This document shows positions 12,801 through 24,050 of a DNA stretch of 64,000 nt, piece by piece. A program made the translations under genes and the position numbers. The notes beneath the pieces were generated by a model, which searched no databases, had not been told where the DNA came from, and saw nothing but the letters and a program-made list of their open reading frames with translations. This DNA is from Simmondsia chinensis (lineage: Eukaryota; Streptophyta; Magnoliopsida; Caryophyllales; Simmondsiaceae): positions 20,507,212 to 20,571,211 of the forward strand of contig JAGTTD010000016.1 of NCBI GenBank assembly GCA_018398585.1. The letters are read 5' to 3'. The number at the start of each line of letters is the position of its first letter. The first letter of the stretch is position 1.

Positions 12801-15800
12801 CACTTCTTTTCTTTTAGGGTTAGTAGTATCTAAAGGTCAAGGAGTAGTGGTCCATGCTTTGTACAAACGATAAACAAAATAAAAACATCACATGAAATAA
12901 TATTTCTTTTTTAAATTTATGACAAATTAAGGTCTTAAACACATAAGGCGCACCAAGGGGCGACTAGGCGCACCTCAGCCACCTTGCACACCTTGGTGCG
13001 CCTCAATGCGCCTAGGTCAAATCGCTTCGCCTTAGGCTTTTGAGGTGATGACCCTGTGCCTCGCCTTGCCTTAGCGTCTAGCCGCCCCTTAGGCGCGCTT
13101 TTTAAACACTGATGATACCTACATCCATCCAATAGACAAAAGGTTGCAATATGGAACATAATTGAAAAAAAAAATGGAACATAATTGAAAAAAAAAAAGG
13201 AAAATAAAGAACAGAGCCCTTACATCTTCAAAAGGATTGCCATTGCGAAAAAAATCTGCAAAGCCAAATCCAGCACCGCTGTAAGAGTCAGCACCTCCAG
13301 GGCCAAATTCTTTGCCTTGAACATATGAATCATGGCCCATCTGCATTAAGACATTAATAAAAAAGAATCAACAAGAGAAGCAGGACAGGTAATTATCAAC
13401 TAAAACTTCATAGTAAAGAAAATACTAAATGAAATCGCAAAAGCTACTTTTGGAAGACTGACTTTAAGCATTTTAAGGATGCCAACTTGACAGAAAGTAC
13501 CAATGACAGTCTAGTTTAAGCACTTTAAGAATGCCTACGAATGTGTTTTGAAATATACCCTAGGTGAGATATCCAATAGGTACAGTAAGGACCAAAGTCT
13601 AGAAACTTCTATTAGGGAAGGCTCAATAACACCATCCTTTCCTACTTCTCCTGCCCTCCATTTCGGTAATTCTGGTAGCTGTGTTTTTGGTTAAGGGTTT
13701 ATCATTTTCTAAGGTGAGCAATGACCCGAACCTAACAACTGAGAAAAATTACACATGATTGATAGGGAACTCAATGGATTAGATAAGGCTGACTAAGTCC
13801 AACAAGAACAAGGTTACTCAGGCAAAAGTGAACATGGCATTAAAGGACTTTAAACTTGTTTCACTATCATGCTTTAAGGGGACAAAAAGTCATAATAAAT
13901 GGAAGGAGGGAGAAGAAAAACATATACCATGAACTTGTTTAATAACTTTAAGGAAGATATATATAATCCATAACAACAACAACAACAAACCCGGTGCCAC
14001 AAGGGCTCCAGCCTAAGCAGGGTCTAAGGGGACGAGATATACGCAGCCTGACCCCTTCAGGGTGCTACCCTGAAGAGAGGTGGTGTCTGCGGGCTCCAAC
14101 CTTAGAAACAAATGTTAAAAATGTTAAAAACAAAGTAGAAGATATATATAATCCGTATATGGGGAAAATGTGATATCATAAGAACACTATGAGTTGACCA
14201 CAATTAAGTCTTCTAAGGAAAGCAATCCAACAAACTTTCAATACCCCAACGATATCTAATGACAGATTCCGACACATAAAAGTCCTGACATAGAAATCTT
14301 AGAATGTCAAGTGAACTTAAAAGGAATCATGGCATCTAGTTATTGAAAGTTGGAAGCACAACTGAACTAATCATTCCCCAAAGTCAAAAATCATAGACCT
14401 TAAACCGTCAAACAAATCAGACTGTTATGGTACATAGCATTCACTTTTTTATGCAAGGCCTCATAGGCAAGACAGCAAAACATAATTTAGAGGAATGCAA
14501 GATGGAACACTCAACAAAATTAAACAGAATAGTTGGCCAGCAAGACCTGATCATAAGCCGCACGCTCTTGTTCATCTTTCAAAACCTATGAAAAACAGAA
14601 TTCCCATCAGTGCACGTGGTGTAGGATCTATGAAAGAGCAGAAAAATCTCCACATTAATCCAGTTTCTTGAGCTGCTGATTATAAGAAACTACCTCATAA
14701 GCCTTGTTTATCTCCTGGAATTTTTTCTCGGCATCAGGATCATCTTTGTTCATGTCCGGATGATGCATCTTAGCTAGCTGCAGTTATTCATTTTGTCAGA
14801 GAGGAAAGAAGAGTAACGGCAGTTAAAAATTTAGCAAAATGCAAATATCCCTCCCTGATCCCAAGAAAAACCTTCTGTTATATTTATAGAAATAGAAAAA
14901 TGACACTCGTTGAATCTATAGAGAACGGTAGGATCATATTTATAGAAAAACCATCTTTTTGTTAAATTTATAGAAAAACCTTAATAGCTAACTAGCAAAA
15001 CAAATCTAGTTTTAAAAACAAACCAATAAATCGTAACATACCGCATAAAAAGCTTTCTTGATCTCAGATGGAGTTGCATTCTTGCTCACACCAAGCACGT
15101 CATAATAATCTCTAGCCATATATGCTAGAATTGGGAGTAAAAGAAGGAAAAAAGGAAAAAGAAACAAAATCAGTCCAAAAGTACGCCATTAACTTCAAGC
15201 CTTCAAGCAAACATATTGACAAAGAGAGTGGAGAAAATAGAGAAAAGCATCCAAATGCCCGTAAGACAAGAAGTTTTCAGCTCTGCAGTTCAGTTAAGCA
15301 AACTTAAAGGTTCATTTTTTAGAACAAATCCAAAGATGATTGCAGAACCTAGGCACAGAGGCGTTCACATACACGGCATTTAATCGCCAGAGCCGAACAA
15401 AAACCCCAACAACACAAGCAACCGCTTGGACCCTGCGTTGTTGAGCCCCGAAACAGAATTACGCATAAATTCTCATGTTTTATTCTTCTAGTGGTTTTTA
15501 AAGCATCCATTTTTAATAATATTAATAAGTTTCATAATTAAAATTTTTATAATTTATTACATTAATGATTATGTTCTTAGAAGAAATTAAGGTATATATA
15601 AAGGACCCCATTTAAAATGTTTGCTTTAGGCCCTGGAAATGTCAGGATCAGCCCTATTAGTCAAGCTACTTTCTCTGAAACGAGTACAAAATTCATAAGA
15701 ACAGAGAAGAGAATGATACCACTGCCATGAATTGATCTTACACCATTCTTCCCGTAAAGTACTCCAAATCGAACCCAATTTGTGCTGTTGACTGCCCATT

Positions 15801-17223
15801 TCAAAACAATGAATCAGGCAACGCAAGGGCAACAAAAGAGGCAACTAAAAACCATACATACCATCTTTGACAGTGGGACTTTCAATAATCCTCAATGGTT
15901 TACGTATAAACGTGCCAAATGATCTACAAGCGCCTCCGGCTACCAATTCATTAACCTAAGGAAAAACGTGAAAGCATAGTTCACTTTTTCTGCAGCAGAA
16001 TTACAAAGTTTGTATACATTGAACAAACTATCAAATCCTCGAGATTACAAGGCTGGAGATAAATCAAATTATGTCAAGAAACCAACTATCTCAAAAGCTT
16101 AAGGTGAAGGTCCAAGAATGGTTTATTACTTAATATGCCCTCTCACATAAATATCTATCAGAACTAAAGCATGGATATCACACAAGTCCACTCATACCTA
16201 TTGCTTGAAATATATTAATATATAGAGTGGGGCCTAATGGGGTTTGAACTTGTGACCTCTAGGTCAATAAGGCTTTCATATCATATCCCAAAAACTTAAG
16301 TTGATAAGTGAAGGTCTAGGAATATACAGGTCCAGCAATACCTTGTGATTGAAATATATCACTATTTAAAATGGGATCTAGTAGGGTTCGAACTCATGAC
16401 CTCTTGGTCAACGAGGCTCTGACACCATATCAAGGAACCATCTACCCCAAAAGTTTAAATAGATAGGTAAAAGTCCAGGAACGGTTTTATGCTTTAACAT
16501 GCCCCCTCACGAAAAGGCCTATTGGCCTTGAAGCATGGATAATCCATAGGTACACCCTACCTTGTGCATGAAATATATTAATATTTAGAGTGGGATCTAG
16601 TAGGGTTCGAATTCATGACCTCTTGGTCAAGAATACTCTCATACCATATCAAGAAACCAACTATCCCAAAAGTTGAAGCTAATAGATGAAAATCTAGGAA
16701 TGCTTTTACACTTAGATATGCTCTGTCACTCAAATGTCTATTGTGCTTTAAGCGATGATAATACACAAGTCCACCCATAAAATATGTTAACATTTAGAGA
16801 AGGGCATGGTGGGGTTTGAACTTGTAAGGCTATAATACCATATCAAGGAACCAACTATCCTAAAAGTTTAAACGGATACCCGAATGATTTTATACTTTAA
16901 TATGCCCCTCATGCAAGTGCTTATTAGACTTGAAGCAATAGGTCCACCCATACCTTGTAATTAAAATATATTGATATTTAGACTGTGGCCTGATGGGTTC
17001 AAACTCGTGACCTCTTAGTCAACAATACTCTCATAACATATCAAGAACATATCTCAAAAGCTTGAGCTAATATGCAAAGGTCCAAGAATGACTTTATTAT
17101 TTAACAAAATAAAGAGAAGAAAGTGAGAGACCAAACCGTTGGGGAAGAAGAATCAAGGAGTTTGCAAGAGAGGGAGCGTCGAGCGAAGAAGCGAAAGAGC
17201 AAGAAGCCATTGGAGCGGACCAT
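6886..17223 (-). CDS. GFA2: Mitochondrial-type DnaJ/Hsp40 co-chaperone, GFA2-like (12 exons found, 3' end missing)
   Basis: Hsp70 co-chaperone of the type I DnaJ family, expected in the mitochondrial matrix like Arabidopsis GFA2. Exons placed by reading, in transcript order: 17223-17137, 15955-15862, 15124-15042, 14777-14694, 14585-14547, 13340-13224, 9931-9802, 9640-9576, 9490-9416, 7607-7535, 7128-7037, 6957-6886. All have GT/AG borders and compatible phases, giving 337 residues. The start [19 protein letters not shown] is Arg/Ser-rich, like a mitochondrial presequence. The J domain begins near residue 62 ([16 protein letters not shown]) with the HPD at 94-96. A short Gly/Phe region follows. 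The zinc-finger domain has CxxC pairs at 208/211, 225/228, 247/250 and 261/264, the last repeat degenerate as in GFA2. The final exon reads [20 protein letters not shown]. The expected ~110 C-terminal residues are absent from the left 6.9 kb: either a very long last intron or truncation. The exon structure is secure; whether the gene is functional is not. Confidence 0.93.
7535..9931 (-). other. Exons encoding the DnaJ cysteine-rich (zinc-finger) domain
   Basis: Four consecutive exons (9931-9802, 9640-9576, 9490-9416, 7607-7535) carry the four zinc-binding repeats [24 protein letters not shown] and CRSCNGKR. The acceptor of the last exon must be the AG at 7609-7608: this phase-0 start restores the fourth CxxC pair, whereas the AG 12 bases downstream would break the reading frame. 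Intron 9 (9415-7608) is about 1.8 kb. Confidence 0.9.
10190..10480 (-). pseudogene. Probable LINE 3' remnant in DnaJ intron 6
   Basis: Minus-strand fragments resemble the C-terminal end of RTE-type LINE proteins: a 'TLELTED' stretch followed by a tryptophan/arginine-poor tail, with several stops and frame changes. It is adjacent to a poly-C tract at 10616-10637. The match rests on short motifs only and could be chance. Confidence 0.35.
12362..13111. mobile_element. Non-autonomous hAT-type element (MITE-like, 750 bp) in DnaJ intron 6
   Basis: The ends are inverted: left CAATGTATAAAAAAGCG, right (reverse complement) CAGTGTTTAAAAAGCGCG. They are flanked by an 8-bp target duplication, atggtacc (12354-12361) and atgatacc (13112-13119), one mismatch; 8 bp is the hAT size. 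Both ends carry GC-rich 'aggcgc / gcgcct' runs while the centre is AT-rich. No transposase reading frame is present. Confidence 0.8.
13970..14137 (-). mobile_element. 5'-truncated RTE/SINE-tail copy with 17-bp target duplication
   Basis: In minus orientation it holds 'ctctcttcagggtag', 'aggctgcgtatatc', 'agaccctgcttaggc', 'ggagcccttgtggcac' and a (TTG)n end, the same tail as the LINE at 40752-42893. It is flanked by the perfect direct repeat gaagatatatataatcc (13953-13969 and 14138-14154). The insert lies in DnaJ intron 5 or 6 sequence upstream of exon 6. Confidence 0.85.
15956..17136. repeat. ~200-bp tandem repeat array in DnaJ intron 1
   Basis: From about 16080 to 17060 there are five or more diverged head-to-tail units of roughly 160-220 bp. 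Each holds, in order, an 'aaaagcttaag' start, 'gtccaagaatg', 'aatatgccc.ctca', 'gaaatatattaatattta', 'tagggttcgaactcatgacc' and 'cataccatatcaagaaacc'. The motif GGGTTCGAACTC resembles a tRNA-type B box. A similar dispersed unit lies in the Clot intron (about 52790-53060), so this is a transposed repeat that also amplified locally. Confidence 0.75.
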
Positions 17224-17464
17224 TAGGGCTTGTTTTTGGGGGAGTAAAACCAAAAACCCCTTTCACCAGAGATTTGTGAGTGGAGGAGGAGGAGAGAGGT
17301 GGCGCCTGAGACTTTCCCCTAAATCGAAGTTTCTAGGGTGGGGTTTTATTTCCAGACACCACCAGCTCGCCGTCTTAATTGGAGAACACTTGGTTCCGTT
17401 GTTCCTTTTGGCCCAATTAAGGGTTACGTTTGGTTTTATTTCTACTTTTTTTTTTTTTTTTTTG
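17224..17464 (-). promoter_or_regulatory. 5' leader and proximal promoter of the DnaJ gene
   Basis: About 240 bp between the start codon and a MITE. On the gene strand the sequence upstream of ATG is CT-rich and contains 'aaaacaagccctaATG', a common plant start context. No convincing TATA box is visible before the T run at 17444-17463, so the transcription start was not placed. Confidence 0.45.
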
Positions 17465-17919
17465 GGATAAATTATAAAAAACCTTCCTGATTTTTACTTT
17501 AATAACAAAAAAATTTTCTCACAAATAAAATTACTCACTAAACTCTCTAACTTTTAAAAATTTTCACTTTACCCCCAAATAAATTTTTTTGACCATTTTA
17601 CCCCTCAATCAAAAAAAGTTTATATTTTATCTCATAATATTTTTTCCTAAAAATTTTAAAATAATTATATTTTTATAAATATAGAAATTTTTCTTTTTTT
17701 TTTTGCTAAAAATAAAAGATATTTAATTTTTGTCTAATAATATAAAACCTTTTTCTAAAAATAAAATTAAACATTAGGGGCAAAATTGTCAAAAATAAGT
17801 TACATGAGGGTTAAGTGATAATTTTTTAAAAGTGAGAGGGGTTTTGTGAGTGCTTTTATTTGTGAGAGGGGTTTTCTATTTTTGAAGTAAAAGACAGGGA
17901 GTTTTTCTGTAATTTATCC
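17465..17919. mobile_element. Foldback MITE upstream of the DnaJ gene
   Basis: Inverted arms of about 130 bp begin GGATAAATTATAAAAAACC (left) and GGATAAATTACAGAAAAAC (right, reverse complement). They share 'ctcacaaataaaa...actcac' and 'acttttaaaaa'. The centre is AT-rich. There is no coding capacity. Confidence 0.75.
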
Positions 17920-18450
17920 TTTTCTTTAATTTAACTGTTTTTATAAGATTTATACTTTTTTTAGAGTAAATGTTTGATTGTGCAATATATAAAGGTACAT
18001 TTGGTTTTATTTCTACTCTTTCTTTAACTTAACTATTTTCATAAGATTTGTACCTTTTTAGAGTAAAGTGTTTGATTGTGCAATATATGAAGATCTTTTT
18101 TTTAAAAAAAATTATCTATTGCATAATAAAGAGAGTAAGGGTAAACAAGGGTAACACTTGTTTGACAGATGTTTTTGAGGGGTAAAAGGGGGTACCATTG
18201 CCCCTATTTTCTTTAACTACCAAATTGGGGGTTAAAGGGAGCTGGGGTAAATTTTTAACAGTTTTGCCTTTATTTTAACTACAACTATTTTTACTTTTAC
18301 TACTTTACCCAATTGTCAAACAAGGGTAACTCATTTACCCCTCTTTATCTTATCCCTTTTAATTTGACATATCCAAATAAGAATATGATATTACCTTCTC
18401 TCCCTCTTTACCCCTCTTTATCCCTCTTTACCCAATTGCCAAATAAGGGG
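17920..18450. repeat. MITE-like low-complexity region
   Basis: Two copies of 'aaggtacatttggttttatttctactct..ttaa' type sequence (17398-17450 and 17990-18020) and inverted 'gtttgac / gtcaaac' and 'aaagaggg / ccctcttt' motifs suggest one or two decayed MITEs. Boundaries are not clear. Confidence 0.35.
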
Positions 18451-18939
18451 TCGACGGGAGCAGGTTGATCCAGGTGTCGCTGAATAAATTAATATTGGAT
18501 TTGGTAGAGTTGTTCATGATAAAATATTAAGCAGATCTATTTGTCAATAAGCTTCTTAGTGTTATCTTTACCTTCTAAAAAAATTATAAGTGTTGAAACA
18601 TAATTATTGTGTTTGGTTCGACTTTTTCAAGACATTAAGCATGTAAAAAAAGCACTCGTTTATTGTAAGGCTATATGTCTGATTGATAGAAAAGATTATT
18701 TTGCATCTTTTTCACAATTAAAATAGTAAGATGAAAGATGTGTTTTATAAATAAGCAAAAAAGGATACAAAATTGAATCTTTTTCATATCTTATTTCTTA
18801 AAATGTTTTCAAAGAATATATTAGTCTTAAATGTCTTCACAACCATTTCAATTCTACCACCACTTGCCCCCAAACCAATACTTTCTACCACCATGGGTTG
18901 CTAAATTAGCCACCATTCCCTATCATAAATCATGACAAG

Positions 18940-19215
18940 TAGACCTGGCAAACGATGATCCAAACCCAACGACCTCACCCATTTGACCTGCAACCCGACC
19001 CCTGCCTAACCCAAATTTCAACATTTATTACAACCCGAATCAAAAACTAACCCGACCCAAAACTGACTCGACCTGAATTGGACTCGACCCTAGATGACCC
19101 GAAACCCAGATTTGACCCAACCGAATGTGACCCGACCTGAATTTGACCCGACCCATGCTAACTCGAGAACCTATCTGGACTCAATATGTGACCCGAAAAT
19201 GACCCGACACTTAAA
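18940..19215. repeat. Degenerate 'gacccgacc' minisatellite
   Basis: About 270 bp of short diverged units of the type 'tgacccgacccgaatt', starting 'gacctggcaaacg', a motif often seen at the end of plant hAT-like elements. It is the same kind of array as inside the 5217-6220 element. No second end was found. Confidence 0.5.
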
Positions 19216-19964
19216 TTGGTTTTATTATGAAATCTAAATTACAAAGTCAATTACAGTGATTCCATTTTTATAGTTTACTAAAGATTTCCAATGATAATAA
19301 AATGATAGTTGAAATAATAACAAGAATTTTTGGTTGCAAAGCATAGGCAAAGCGGGCAAGAGTTGCTCAGGTTTGCCCATGTTTCGCTCTCAGCATTAGG
19401 AATTTTTTTTTTTTTTTGGTTCGCAATTTTCTTTCTTTCTATTGCCTTTTTTTTAATGTAGTTGCTTTTTTAGAGACTATTTTTAGTGTAGCACTTAAAA
19501 ATTTTGTCGTCTTAATTTAAAAAATGATACAATAATAAAATTATTGTGATTTAATTTATGCTCCATTTCATTTTCTATAGTAAATAAAAGATCATCATTA
19601 GATCATAGAAAGACATACATAGTAGGAAAAACAATTTTTTATCGTGTCAAATATTTTTGCTAAGTGTTGCATAATTAAGACGCAAGATAAAGATATGATT
19701 AATCATAATTCAAAGTGTTCATTCAAAACAAAATTATAATTCATAGAAAAGTTTCCAATAATAATGAAAAATATATTTACTTCTCATTGCTTTAAAATCT
19801 TTTAGAATGCTATGTTGAGTTATCATTCTGACATAATGATCATCATCATAATCCATGTAATATCATATAATAAATAATCAAAATAATAGGGTAACATCAC
19901 AAACGTGTAGATATTTAAGAACATAAATGAAAAACAAGTTTTTTCATCTAATAATTTATGAGAA
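19216..19964. other. No recognisable feature
   Basis: AT-rich, no reading frame of note and no repeat partner recognised. Confidence 0.4.
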
Positions 19965-19967
19965 TAA

Positions 19968-20707
19968 GGGCTTGTTTGGGATTGCTGTGAAAAAACTACT
20001 TTTTTCAAAAGTACTATTATAAAAAGTACTATTTCAACTAAGCAGTTTGTGCTTGACCAACCAGTAAAGAAGCACTTATAATATTATTGTAAGTGTTTGG
20101 TCAATGTTAAAAAAAAGTACTTTTTTCTATAAAATTACCAGAAAGAATACTAAAAGAAGTCTTGTATAGTTGAAAAAAATCACCCATAACCATTCTAAAT
20201 ATTTAATATTTTTTATTATTTAAAATATTTTCTAAATATATAAATATTTTTTATTATTTATAAATTTTTTTCTAAATATTTTAAAAATATTTCATTTTTT
20301 AAGAACATCAAAATATTTTTTTAAATATTTAAAATATTTTTCTTAAATATTTGAAAATTTTTCTAAATATCGTAAATATATTATTAATTGTTAAAATATT
20401 TTTTTCATATTTAATATATTTTTTATAATATATAAACTATTTGTAAAATATATAAATTATTTTTTAAATATATTAATAAATTTCAAGGTACCTGAAATAT
20501 ACTTTCTCAATTGTTTAATTTTTGTTTCTGGTTCTGCTAAAAAAATAAGTACCAAATTTCTGCTTCTACTTTTAATAAAAAGCGCTTATTTGTGTTTGCC
20601 AAATACCCTTGAAATTTCAGAAAAGTGCTTTTTTAGAAAAAAAAAAAAAAAAAAAAAGAAAAAAAAAAGCACTTATTTCTCAGAATTAAGTAATGTCAAA
20701 CAGGCAC
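19968..20707. mobile_element. PIF/Harbinger-type MITE, ~740 bp
   Basis: Terminal inverted repeats GGGCTTGTTTGGGATTGC and, from the right, GTGCCTGTTTGACATTAC, followed inside by 'aaagtac / agtgctttt' motifs. They are flanked by the 3-bp duplication TAA (19965-19967 and 20708-20710). The interior is very AT-rich 'aaatattttt' repeats with no coding capacity. Confidence 0.7.
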
Positions 20708-20710
20708 TAA

Positions 20711-21510
20711 GTTTGAGAAACATGTTAATATCTAAATTCAAAGTACAATAAACATTTAAATAAATAACACGTGATCTGATTTTGTCAACAACTCGTTCCA
20801 CTCATTGAAGCATGTTTGGTATAATGAGTCCTGCAAAAATATAGAAAAAAAAACAAAAAAAAAGTTATAACTTAAAATCATAAACATAACAAAGTATGAT
20901 AATATCGTAAAAAATTATGCACCAACCTTTCTAATTGGAGGTAGATATCGAACCCAAGCTATTATTAATAGAATGCAAATTCCACATTAAAACCTAATAT
21001 ATCCCCTTGGTTTTTGCTTGCATCATCTTTATATGTTATTTTACACAATTAGACAAAATAAAATATAGAATAAACTAATACCTATTATTATATATATATG
21101 TATATGTATATATGTCCATCTGTGTATATCCAAACAACCAACTTCTAGCTATGATCAATGCTTCAACATTTTCAGGTAATAGTGAGCTTCTCTATTTGTT
21201 TAAAATTCTGCCACTCGTACTAAAAGTTGATTCTAAAGCAACTATTGTGATAGAAATGCTCAATACGTCCATTGCCATAAGAGAAAAGTTCTTTGTATCT
21301 ACACTGATTTGTTTTCCAAAATTGCAGAACATCCAATTCCACTTGGCGATGAATCCTCTCCTCGTCCAAGTACACGTCTAGTGCTGACTTTTTGTAAGTG
21401 GATTCAATCGCATAACGTTGATCAAAATCCTATAACAATATCATATCATCATACGATAGTATTAACAATTATCCATTCAACAAAAACATCTATTGACAAA
21501 TTAACTATTG
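20711..21510. other. No recognisable feature
   Basis: AT-rich. The short plus frames at 21112-21518 match nothing I recognise and overlap each other. Confidence 0.4.
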
Positions 21511-21528
21511 TACATTAGATGAATCCTA

Positions 21529-21728
21529 TTAGAACTCCTAAGTTAAGCGTGCTTGGGCGAGAGTAGTATCAAGATGGGTGACCTCCTGAGAAGTCCTCAC
21601 TCTCAGGTTGGGGGCATTGGGAAACAGCCTCTCTTCAAGTTAACACCATGAAGGGGGAAGGCTGCGTACATCCGCCCCCCCAGACCCTACGTAAGCGGGA
21701 GCCCTTGAGGCACTTGGTAGGTTCCTTT
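21529..21728 (+). mobile_element. 5S-rRNA-headed SINE, copy A (5' truncated)
   Basis: The head (about 21529-21598) matches plant 5S rRNA from the middle to near the 3' end, including 'gttaagcgtgcttgggcgag' and 'gatgggtgacctcctgag'. It then switches to the RTE-type tail: 'aggttgggggc', 'ggaaacagcctctcttc', 'aaggctgcgtacatcc', 'cagacccta', 'gcgggagcccttgaggcac'. It is flanked by an 18-bp direct repeat, tacattagatgaatccta, at 21511-21528 and 21729-21746. The last eight bases of the 5' copy also fit the 5S sequence, so truncation occurred at a microhomology. Confidence 0.88.
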
Positions 21729-21747
21729 TACATTAGATGAATCCTAG

Positions 21748-22060
21748 CTTCAAGAATAACATGTTTGTCAATTACAATTACCTAATATTAAAAAACCAAA
21801 AGTCTTTACTAAAGATCTAAAGTAGTAAAGTACAAATAGAAATAAACTTACAGCGGTGTCATCGTATGAGTGAATTATGTTAGAAAAATGATACATGGTA
21901 ACCTTAAGTATAATGAGAAAATAATTTTTGTAAGACCCATTACTAGCTGTTTACCCGTAGCCATTTAATGTCATTGAAATATGACAATTGAATATTCATA
22001 AGTAATTAACAATATAGCCATTACAATTTATTACGTCGGTTGTAATTTATTACGTCTCAT
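21748..22060. other. No recognisable feature
   Basis: AT-rich intergenic DNA without a frame or repeat that I recognise. Confidence 0.4.
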
Positions 22061-22074
22061 TATTTCAGCCGGTA

Positions 22075-22500
22075 CAAATCCTAATTACGGACCCTATAAA
22101 TGCCTTTGCACTTGCCGTGTGGTTGAGTATTGGTCTCTATGAATTTATGGCTTCTTCGTTCTCTCTCCTTAAAAAGTTGTCCAAATTGGGAGTCTCCTGT
22201 TCACCACCACCATCATCATCTTCAAGCCTCAAAGCGAATTGCAGTTGTCAATTTGCGGCAAAGGACTTAAAATTTCTCTTTCTCTTCTCAAATTTTGGGC
22301 AAAGTTCATAACACTCCTACCCGACAATTAACGAGTGCACGTTAAGAGTCGGACCGTGTTAATCTTGGAGGACGGCCGCTTATACTACTGTTTGCACCGG
22401 AGCAACGGCGAAATCGTCTTTTAGGATAGTGATTCTTACCACGGCGCGGTATCTTCAATATTCTAATCAATTTCTCCACTTTTCGGTATTATTTATTTGA
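22075..22500 (+). repeat. Copia LTR/leader fragment
   Basis: The part 22295-22450 is a diverged copy, in opposite orientation, of the leader of the copia element at 28330-28190. Shared motifs are 'gggcaaagttc', 'cgacaattaacgag', 'ggaggacggccgc', 'gcaacggcgaaatcgtctttt' and a 'cacggcgcgg' type stretch. A TATA-like 'accctataaatgcc' lies at about 22091. Confidence 0.6.
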
Positions 22501-23760
22501 TTGCTGGGTTCAGGTAATTTTCATCGTTTTTCCGCTACATTGTTTGCTAAATTTTTACTAAATTCTTCGCTGCAATTTTGTTGAAATTTTACTGCAATTT
22601 TTCCTACATTTTCGTAACGAGTTTCGCTATATTTTGTGCTACAATTGTTACTGCTATTAGTTTCAGATTCGGTGTTTTATCATTGATTTGTAAAATGTTT
22701 CTAATTACTTTCTCATTTGTAGCTATACTTAAATATCTTCAATAATTTTTCTAATAACCTAAAAGACGATTTTAGAAAAACCAATCATACGGATCACACC
22801 TAAACTCACGATTTCCTCTTTCAGATGTTCTTCCACCAGTTTTGCTTAATTGATTGTCTGGTTTTGATTATGCTCATCACTGTGATGCTTTTACATTTCA
22901 TCAACACATGCAAGGTGTACATGGATCAGTGGTAAAGCATCCAACATTTGCTTCTGGTGTATGCGGTTTTTATCCAAGTTTGGGAAGCAAAACATCCGTT
23001 TATATATTTATATATTCAGAGATGCAAAAAATGGTGACAAGTTACAATTTTTTGTTGAAACCATGTGCATCTATCAATTTATATATTAAAGTATGTTGTT
23101 TTGTGATTTTGATTTGGTGACCCGAATGTAGGTCATCAATGAGTTGAATTCATCTGAATCTCTTTATGTTAGATATGAGAAAATTGGAGCCATAGTCAAA
23201 CTTAGGGATATGCTAGTGACGTTGACTTGTAATGACTCAAGGTCTATTTGGCTAAGATGTGAAAAACTGTTTATTCCAAAAGTACCTTTTGTAGAAGCTT
23301 TTTTTGTAAAAAAAAAAAAATTGCTTTTAATATAGGCATTTTGCCTAGAACCTTTTAGTTTTTGCTTTTGTCTATGTCTAAAAATGGAGCACTATTTTAC
23401 TACGTCCGCCTGAAAGCAGAAAAACAATTTCTACTTCTATCTTAAAGCAATTTTCTTTTTGAGCTAAACACTCCAAAAAGGAATTTTTCCCTCATAAAAG
23501 AAATTTGGCCAAGCAAGTGCTAGAATTGATAAATGAGTGCTGGGTTTACTTATTGAAATTTGCATGATTTATTTGAAATATAATTGCTTTAGTTAGTGGA
23601 TGTTGTAATAGTGAATCTGATTCATATGAGTTGTTCGAGCATTTGGATCTGGTAAGCGTCAATTTGAATGATTGTTGATGTGTTGCGGTTTGATCTTTTT
23701 TTTTTTCCCTGTGGTTTTGATGGATTAAGAAAATTCTATTCGGTTTCATATGTTCAAGGG
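22501..23760. other. AT-rich region, possible MITE remnant
   Basis: No gene recognised. The stretch about 23240-23480 has 'ctatttggct' and an inverted 'agctaaacac', with internal 'aaaagcagaaaaaca / cttttgttt' motifs, like a decayed Harbinger-type MITE. Boundaries are uncertain. Confidence 0.3.
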
Positions 23761-23775
23761 AAAATTAGATTTTAG

Positions 23776-24050
23776 GCCATGCGCCCATCCTGGATATTCA
23801 TAGGTGATCTAGAAGGCAAGTCTTCAATCCTTCATAGGGAGCGGCCACACTCTCACACCTACATAGGTAGATCCCATCAAGTGTGTATGTTACCGCACAC
23901 CATCAAACATATGGCTATAGGTCCAGTAAGAGCTAGAGCTCATCCTCACCACCTTGGTAACATAATGACAGTATCCATCAAGTGCATGCTTTACTTACAC
24001 CACCAAACATATGGCTATGGACCCGTCTCAACACTGTCAATATCATAGGG
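23776..24050 (-). repeat. 3' end of the copia element with a ~110-bp imperfect tandem duplication
   Basis: The block 'catcaagtg.. caccatcaaacatatggctat' occurs twice (about 23875-23925 and 23975-24015) downstream of the RNase H fragment in minus orientation. This is probably the 3' untranslated/LTR part of the minus-strand copia element, but no matching second LTR could be delimited. Confidence 0.45.

Noticed and set aside
16080..17060. CRISPR-like array
   Set aside because: Plant genome; units of ~200 bp diverge along their length and there is no short repeat/spacer alternation.
17123..17470. 115-codon plus-strand frame
   Set aside because: Antisense to DnaJ exon 1 and its leader.
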